DNA of 7,707 bases from Candidatus Gottesmanbacteria bacterium RIFOXYB1_FULL_47_11 (GTDB lineage Bacteria; Patescibacteriota; Microgenomatia; UBA10105; UBA927), in contig MFKE01000003.1 of NCBI GenBank assembly GCA_001779455.1, positions 12,499-20,205 of the forward strand, written 5' to 3'. Of the stretch, positions 3,968 through 7,707 are shown one piece after another (the first letter of the stretch is position 1; each line of letters opens with the position of its first letter). The notes under the pieces are model-generated. The model ran no database searches and was not told the origin of the DNA. It saw nothing but the letters and a program-made list of their open reading frames with translations. The position numbers were made by a program, and so were the translations under genes.

Positions 3968-5184
3968 TTTTCGGTAGTAAGTATCTTGGCAGCCTGTAAT
4001 CCCAGTTCTACTGCGTAATTCGTCCCGCGGTCCCACGGCACGACATAGTCCATATTTGCCAGATAGACGCCGGGGATAGGGGTGGCGATGGTAGGAATTT
4101 TTTTTGAGTAGCGGAGCTGGTGCACCGGCTGGGCGTATGGGGCGGTGAATAAAAATGAATTATGAATGGTGAATGATGCATTATGGTTTAAGCGCTTAAT
4201 AAACGGCAGAAATTTTTTCAATAGTTCTTCTTTATTCATAGACAAATATTTATGGTCTCCCGGCAGGTAATTGCCGAAGTAGGTCAGGTGATGGCCGCCG
4301 TAATGCCGATTGTCCATAAAATTGGTATGGGCAACTGCAGCCAGAAACGGAAACGCGCGGTCGGTGATATTGAGCCAGTATGTTTTGTCGATGATCGGCT
4401 CGCTGGTCTCCAGAATAAGTGTTTGTGCCCAGAGATGGGGGACGGAGGGCGCGGGTAGCCCGGGTAGCAATTTTTTGGCAATTGGCGACGGCACCGTAAG
4501 TAAAACTTTATCGAATGTTGAATTGCGCATTGTGAATGATGAATTGTGAAGAAGAACTTTGCCTCCCTGTTTTTTAATAGCTTTTTCCAGCGCCGTAACG
4601 ATCGTATGAAATCCGCCTTCCATGTACATAAGGCGGGGCGTGCGCTTTTTGATCCGGGCCCAGAACCATGCGGCAGAAACCGTGGGCGCCAATGTTCCGA
4701 ATTTGCCGGATAGAAGCGGCTCCCAGAGCACTTTGTAAGCATTTTTCCCGCCTATTGAGGTTAAAAGTTGTTCAGCGGTGATATTTTCCAACGGTTTCCA
4801 AAAAAACGTGAGTTTCAAATATCCAAGAAGCGCCGCAGTACGGAACTTATCGATCATTGAGAGTCCGGGAAATACTAATAAATGTATAGGAGAATCGAGC
4901 TGATAGGGCTCCCCGTTGTACAAATTCGCAGTGACCGGTCGCTTGATAATCAGCTTCTTGTTGAGGCCTAGTTCACTTACGAGCGCCAATATCGCGCGGT
5001 CACTCGTAAACCAGTGGTGGTAGGAGCCCTCCAGATGCCAGTCCCATTCCGGTTGTTTAAACCCATATGCCAGCCCGCCAAGCGTCGATTCCTTTTCAAA
5101 TACGGTAACTTTGTGGCATTTGCGGGAAAGCTCGTAGGCCGCCGTAAGACCGGTAAACCCGCCACCGACAACTGCAATGTTCAT
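3964..5184 (-). CDS. FAD-dependent oxidoreductase (amine oxidase/PPOX-like fold)
   Basis: A 406-aa protein. The N-terminus is an FAD-binding Rossmann fold: IAVVGGGFTGLTAAYEL (GxGxxG at G7, G9, G12) with the ribose-binding glutamate E30 in VTVFEKESTLGGLA, whose GG pair is typical of the amine oxidase/protoporphyrinogen oxidase superfamily (COG1232-like). FDKVLLTVPSPIA (224-236) is the second FAD-contact strand, and PGVYLANMDYVVPWDRGTNYA (371-391) is the C-terminal FAD-binding motif. Length is slightly under the family norm. The reaction is unknown; heme synthesis is usually absent from this kind of organism, and pairing with a glycosyltransferase suggests a lipid or sugar carrier as substrate. 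It is first in a two-gene operon. The TACAAT box ends 7 nt before the ATG, predicting a leaderless mRNA. Two surface segments (213-224 and 334-343) come from tandem 7-nt repeats. Confidence 0.88.
   Translation of the reverse strand: MNIAVVGGGFTGLTAAYELSRKCHKVTVFEKESTLGGLAYGFKQPEWDWHLEGSYHHWFTSDRAILALVSELGLNKKLIIKRPVTANLYNGEPYQLDSPIHLLVFPGLSMIDKFRTAALLGYLKLTFFWKPLENITAEQLLTSIGGKNAYKVLWEPLLSGKFGTLAPTVSAAWFWARIKKRTPRLMYMEGGFHTIVTALEKAIKKQGGKVLLHNSSFTMRNSTFDKVLLTVPSPIAKKLLPGLPAPSVPHLWAQTLILETSEPIIDKTYWLNITDRAFPFLAAVAHTNFMDNRHYGGHHLTYFGNYLPGDHKYLSMNKEELLKKFLPFIKRLNHNASFTIHNSFLFTAPYAQPVHQLRYSKKIPTIATPIPGVYLANMDYVVPWDRGTNYAVELGLQAAKILTTEK
4158..4185 (-). repeat. 7-nt tandem repeat cluster C (in the FAD gene)
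   Basis: Four units: AATTATG, AATGGTG, AATGATG, CATTATG. They encode residues 334-343, HNASFTIHNS, between a helix (ELLKKFLPFIKRL) and the strand FLFTAPYAQP. Confidence 0.88.
4514..4548 (-). repeat. 7-nt tandem repeat cluster D (in the FAD gene)
   Basis: Five units: AATGTTG, AATTGCG, CATTGTG, AATGATG, AATTGTG. They encode residues 213-224, HNSSFTMRNSTF, between GGKVLL and DKVLLTVPSP. In relatives this position usually holds the beta-strand pair leading to the conserved fD-x-V-x-x-x-x-P strand. Confidence 0.88.
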
Positions 5185-5191
5185 AAAAAAG

Positions 5192-5220
5192 ATTGTACAT
5201 TAATTTTTATGATTTGTCGT
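5192..5220 (-). promoter_or_regulatory. Promoter of the FAD-glycosyltransferase operon
   Basis: On the minus strand, ACGACA (5220-5215, four of six to TTGACA), a 17-bp spacer and TACAAT (5197-5192) precede the ATG at 5184 by only 7 nt. The predicted start falls at about 5185, so the message would be leaderless. Its -35 overlaps the -10 of the divergent DUF2298 promoter. Confidence 0.6.
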
Positions 5221-5225
5221 ATAAT
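5220..5225 (+). promoter_or_regulatory. -10 box of the DUF2298 gene
   Basis: A perfect TATAAT ends 6 nt before the ATG at 5232, placing the predicted start at the initiation codon itself. No clear -35 is seen at 16-18 bp. It shares base 5220 with the minus-strand -35, so the two divergent promoters probably compete for polymerase. Confidence 0.6.
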
Positions 5226-5231
5226 CAGTGC

Positions 5232-7304
5232 ATGCTTTCGGATTTTTGGTTGGTTGTGCAGTGGTGGGGAACGCTTTTCCTTGTCGGGGCGGTGGCGTAC
5301 CCGCTGACCCGCCGCCTGTTTGACGGTTGGCACGATCACGGATATCTGTTTGCCAAGGCCGTCGGGATGGCAGCTGTGACCTATCTGGTATATCTGGGCG
5401 GGGTACTCCATGTCGTGCCGTTTACAAGCGGGGCTATTTGGGGGGCGATGGCAGTGGTGTTTTTGATCGGCATGTTTGCCCAGTCGCCTAAGAAACCTGC
5501 ATCGCCTACATGGAAACCAATACTTATTGAAGAACTATTCTTTTTCCTGTGTCTTCTTTTTTGGTCGTGGGTGAAAGCGCATGAACCGAGTATTCATGGG
5601 CTGGAGAAATTCATGGATTATGGCTTCACACGGTCCATATTAAACACACAGTTTTTCCCGGCTCCGGATATGTGGTTTGCCGGAAGTAGTATTAACTATT
5701 ACTACTTCGGCCACACGGTCATGGCGGTTCTCACCCGGCTGTCGGGCATAGATCTATCCGTCACATTTAACCTGATGCTCGCAACCATTTTTGCGTTTTG
5801 TTTCACCATGAGCTTTTCGATAGGCAAGCAACTGTTGCGCGGCGTAGGGGCCATTAGGGAACTCGGGGGAGGACTGCTTACTGCATTTCTTGCAACCCTC
5901 GCCGGGAATATGCAAACGCTCTATGCATTTACCCAAGGATACACCGGAGAAGACGTGAAACCATTTTGGCATCTGTTATGGCCGCTAAAAGATGTATGGC
6001 AAAAGCTGGGAGAAGGAATCAATATTTATTGGTACGCCAACGCAACGCGGTTTATCCCGTACACGATTCATGAGTTCCCCAGTTATTCATTCGTGGTATC
6101 GGATGTCCACGGACACGTGCTCTCCATACCATTTGTGCTGCTGGCGATAGCGTTGCTGATACAACAGTGGGGAACCAAGGGCGCTAAGGGCACTTGGGGA
6201 AGGTTGCTGTTCTACGGTTTTTTGTGTGGGGTACTTTTTGCAACCAACGCACTGGACGGGCCGATATATCTGGGGCTGTTCATCGTTGCCCTCTTTGTTT
6301 ATCAGGGAACGAAGGGAGCCCGGGGTCATTGGGAAAAATTTGCAAAACGAATCGGGGTTGTTGTCGCAGCGGCAGCCCTGACCAGTATTCCGTTTCTGAT
6401 GCACTTTAAATCGTTCGTCAACGGTGTTGCCGTCAATTGTCCGCCGGCTCTTGTCTCCGATACGCAGATCGGACCCATCCTGTTTGAAGGCGTGGAAAAA
6501 TGTCAGCACAGTCCTCTCTGGATGATGTGGCTCCTATGGGGATTTTTTGTCTATTGCGGGGTATGGCTATTAGCTTCCAAGAAAAAACACATGCTTCTTG
6601 CGGTATTTTTCTTTTTTTCTCTTGCTCTTATCATTTTCCCGGAGTTTTTCTATTTTAAAGACATTTACCCCATGCATTTCCGCTCAAACACGATGTTTAA
6701 GCTGGGATACCAGGCATTTATCATGTTTTCGATCGTTGCCGGATATGCAATCGTGACGTTGTCCCGCAATAAAATCTTTTTGCTATTCCTCATCCCGCAG
6801 CTGTTTCTTGTTTCTATCTATCCGATCTTCAGCGTCCGGTCATACTTCAACTCACTACGGGTGTACGACGGCCTGGACGGACTGGTATGGCTGAAAAATC
6901 AGTATCCGGATGATTGGGAGGGAATCAGATGGCTAAATCAGCAGCAAAAATATACGTTACCGGTCATCGTCGAGGCGGACGGGGATAGTTATACCGATTA
7001 TGCCCGGATAAGTGCGTTCACCGGACTGCCGACCATTATCGGGTGGCCGGTACACGAATGGCTGTGGCGCGGAACGTATGATGTTGTTGCACCCCGGCGG
7101 GAAGAAGTGCGGCAGATGTATGAATCCGAAGATGTGGGTCTGACCCGATCAATCCTGGAAAGCTACGGGGTGAAGTATGTCATCGTAGGCGAGCTTGAGC
7201 GGGAGAAGTATACTGCTTTGCAGGAGGCGAAATTTTCTGCGCTCGGAACCGCGGTATTTACCCACGGCAAAACGGTGATATATCGAATCAATGAAGCGCC
7301 TTGA
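5232..7304 (+). CDS. DUF2298 (Chlor_Arch_YYY-type) multi-pass membrane protein
   Basis: A 690-aa protein with a dozen or more hydrophobic helices. Family landmarks appear in order: HGLEKFMDYGF (122-132), INYYYFGH (154-161), TIHEFPSYSFVVSDVHGHVLSIPF (278-301, the E-F-P...S-D-x-H-x-H loop) and DIYPMHFRSNTMFKLGYQAF (477-496). A soluble C-terminal domain (about 555-690) begins EGIRWLNQQQKY and includes TGLPTIIGWPVHEW. DUF2298 proteins resemble GT-C transferases in layout and are thought to glycosylate through lipid-linked sugars, but the reaction is unproven. ATG 5232 is chosen over an upstream in-frame codon at 5193, which lies in the promoter. It diverges from the FAD-GT-C operon, implying a shared pathway. 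Two loops (residues 313-324 and 358-369) are encoded by 9-nt tandem repeats. Confidence 0.9.
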   Translation: MLSDFWLVVQWWGTLFLVGAVAYPLTRRLFDGWHDHGYLFAKAVGMAAVTYLVYLGGVLHVVPFTSGAIWGAMAVVFLIGMFAQSPKKPASPTWKPILIEELFFFLCLLFWSWVKAHEPSIHGLEKFMDYGFTRSILNTQFFPAPDMWFAGSSINYYYFGHTVMAVLTRLSGIDLSVTFNLMLATIFAFCFTMSFSIGKQLLRGVGAIRELGGGLLTAFLATLAGNMQTLYAFTQGYTGEDVKPFWHLLWPLKDVWQKLGEGINIYWYANATRFIPYTIHEFPSYSFVVSDVHGHVLSIPFVLLAIALLIQQWGTKGAKGTWGRLLFYGFLCGVLFATNALDGPIYLGLFIVALFVYQGTKGARGHWEKFAKRIGVVVAAAALTSIPFLMHFKSFVNGVAVNCPPALVSDTQIGPILFEGVEKCQHSPLWMMWLLWGFFVYCGVWLLASKKKHMLLAVFFFFSLALIIFPEFFYFKDIYPMHFRSNTMFKLGYQAFIMFSIVAGYAIVTLSRNKIFLLFLIPQLFLVSIYPIFSVRSYFNSLRVYDGLDGLVWLKNQYPDDWEGIRWLNQQQKYTLPVIVEADGDSYTDYARISAFTGLPTIIGWPVHEWLWRGTYDVVAPRREEVRQMYESEDVGLTRSILESYGVKYVIVGELEREKYTALQEAKFSALGTAVFTHGKTVIYRINEAP
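6168..6203 (+). repeat. 9-nt repeat tract 1 (in the DUF2298 gene)
   Basis: Degenerate 9-nt units centred on AAGGGCRCT encode WGTKGAKGTWGR (residues 313-324), a basic loop right after a membrane helix. The unit is three codons, giving a (K)G(T/A) peptide repeat. Confidence 0.65.
6303..6338 (+). repeat. 9-nt repeat tract 2 (in the DUF2298 gene)
   Basis: Units CAGGGAACG, AAGGGAGCC, CGGGGTCAT encode QGTKGARGHWEK (residues 358-369), the same G-T-K-G-A motif as tract 1, again just after a membrane helix. The two tracts sit either side of one helical hairpin, so they lie on the same face of the membrane. Confidence 0.65.
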
Positions 7305-7320
7305 CCCCGATAAATCGGGG
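7305..7320. repeat. Perfect hairpin touching the DUF2298 stop codon
   Basis: CCCCGA-TAAA-TCGGGG begins at the base after the TGA (7302-7304). The 6-bp GC-rich stem has a tetraloop but no following T-run, so intrinsic termination is doubtful. It may protect the mRNA 3' end. Confidence 0.55.
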
Positions 7321-7349
7321 TTGACAACACAGGGGAAACGTGGTTAAAT
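7321..7349 (+). promoter_or_regulatory. Sigma70-type promoter for the gene at 7449
   Basis: A perfect TTGACA (7321-7326), 17-bp spacer and TTAAAT (7344-7349, four of six) would start transcription near 7356, giving a leader of about 93 nt, long for this window. The leader contains two copies of ATTGACGA (7360-7367 and 7377-7384) spaced 17 bp apart, which may be a regulator site or spare -35 elements. Confidence 0.55.
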
Positions 7350-7448
7350 ACGTACCTAGATTGACGATTTCCTCGTATTGACGACGTAAATTGATTCATG
7401 ATTGTTTCCAACAACTAATTTCTATTTTCTATCATTCTCTATTTAGGT

Positions 7449-7707
7449 ATGGCGTTTCGCGCATCCACAAAAACGAAAAAGGTAAAACAACCCGCAGAAG
7501 AAGAGGTGGTTCCTGTGGCGCCCACCCTCTCAATCGATGATCTCGTCGGGGGACCCGCAAAGGACGATGAACTTGCGGATACACCAAAGCCCGCTGAAAA
7601 ACCGGAAGAAAAGAAAGAAGAGGTAGTACCTGCGCCTGCTCCGATGCGATATGATCGGCCGGAGCGCAGGGGTTACGACAGACCCCGCAGTGGGTATCAA
7701 TCCGGTG
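7449..7707 (+). CDS. Protein with charged disordered N-terminus, possibly Rho; truncated by window end
   Basis: The first 86 codons of a gene that runs off the window. The start MAFRASTKTKKVKQ is basic, followed by SIDDLVGG, a long acidic/proline stretch (KPAEKPEEKKEE, VPAPAP) and an arginine- and tyrosine-rich segment with YDRPERRGYDRPRSGY. No folded domain is reached. Patescibacterial Rho factors often carry such low-complexity, Arg-rich N-terminal extensions before the RNA-binding domain, which is my leading guess, but ribosome-associated factors, helicases or other RNA-binding proteins look similar. TAGG sits too close to the ATG to be a normal Shine-Dalgarno. Confidence is high for a gene and low for Rho. 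Confidence 0.8.
   Translation, partial: MAFRASTKTKKVKQPAEEEVVPVAPTLSIDDLVGGPAKDDELADTPKPAEKPEEKKEEVVPAPAPMRYDRPERRGYDRPRSGYQSG

Noticed and set aside
3968..4036. Upstream 23-codon extension of the GT-C gene
   Set aside because: It lies inside the FAD gene, lacks hydrophobic or family-like residues, and the ATGA overlap at 3967-3964 is the natural coupled start.
1..7707. CRISPR array, tRNA or rRNA genes, insertion sequence
   Set aside because: No regularly spaced repeats with unique spacers, no cloverleaf with a GGTTCGAATCC-type arm, and no transposase or IS ends were seen.
1..7707. Alternative genetic code with TGA read as glycine
   Set aside because: TGA ends the FAD and DUF2298 genes exactly where family proteins end, and no in-frame TGA interrupts any conserved domain.

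Overview
The window looks like chromosomal DNA from a Candidate Phyla Radiation (Patescibacteria) bacterium, most likely of the Microgenomates type. The evidence is indirect: a DUF2298 (Chlor_Arch_YYY-type) membrane protein next to a GT-C/PMT-like membrane glycosyltransferase and a small FAD oxidoreductase, a soluble YacL-like PIN-TRAM protein, genes with almost no Shine-Dalgarno sequences, short-period tandem repeats inside conserved genes, and the standard code with TGA as a true stop. No 16S rRNA or ribosomal protein is present, so the taxonomy is inference.

Layout. Positions 1-307 hold the C-terminal end of a GT4 glycosyltransferase. A PIN-TRAM protein follows (341-1126) behind its own extended -10 box. 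Positions 1127-2332 are a gene-poor, AT-rich region. It holds a large inverted repeat, a perfect DnaA-box 9-mer with a degenerate neighbour, a 56-codon gene (1418-1588), a 19-bp exact direct repeat with copies exactly 180 bp apart, a row of three hairpins (1601-1721), a possible 80-codon gene (1884-2126) behind a promoter, and a strong stand-alone transcription unit (promoter 2162-2190, about 137 nt, ending in a rod-shaped hairpin plus T7) that looks like a non-coding RNA. Positions 2333-5184 are a two-gene minus-strand operon, FAD oxidoreductase then GT-C glycosyltransferase, joined by an ATGA overlap. Divergent from it is the 690-aa DUF2298 protein (5232-7304). The window ends in the first 86 codons of a protein with a charged, disordered N-terminus (7449 onward), possibly Rho.

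How the parts fit. The GT4 fragment, the GT-C enzyme, the FAD protein and the DUF2298 protein all fit synthesis or modification of a surface glycan or glycolipid. The last three share one divergent promoter region of under 50 bp and are probably co-regulated. In at least three genes the -10 box lies 6-8 nt before the chosen ATG, which predicts leaderless mRNAs.

Most unusual features. (1) Four clusters of a tandem 7-nt repeat lie inside the two minus-strand genes, all in the one orientation that is free of stop codons, and they encode variants of an HNSxFTI heptapeptide. (2) The DUF2298 gene carries a different, 9-nt repeat at two loops. (3) The rod-shaped RNA at 2197-2334 and the 19-bp repeat/hairpin region at 1418-1721 match nothing I recognise.
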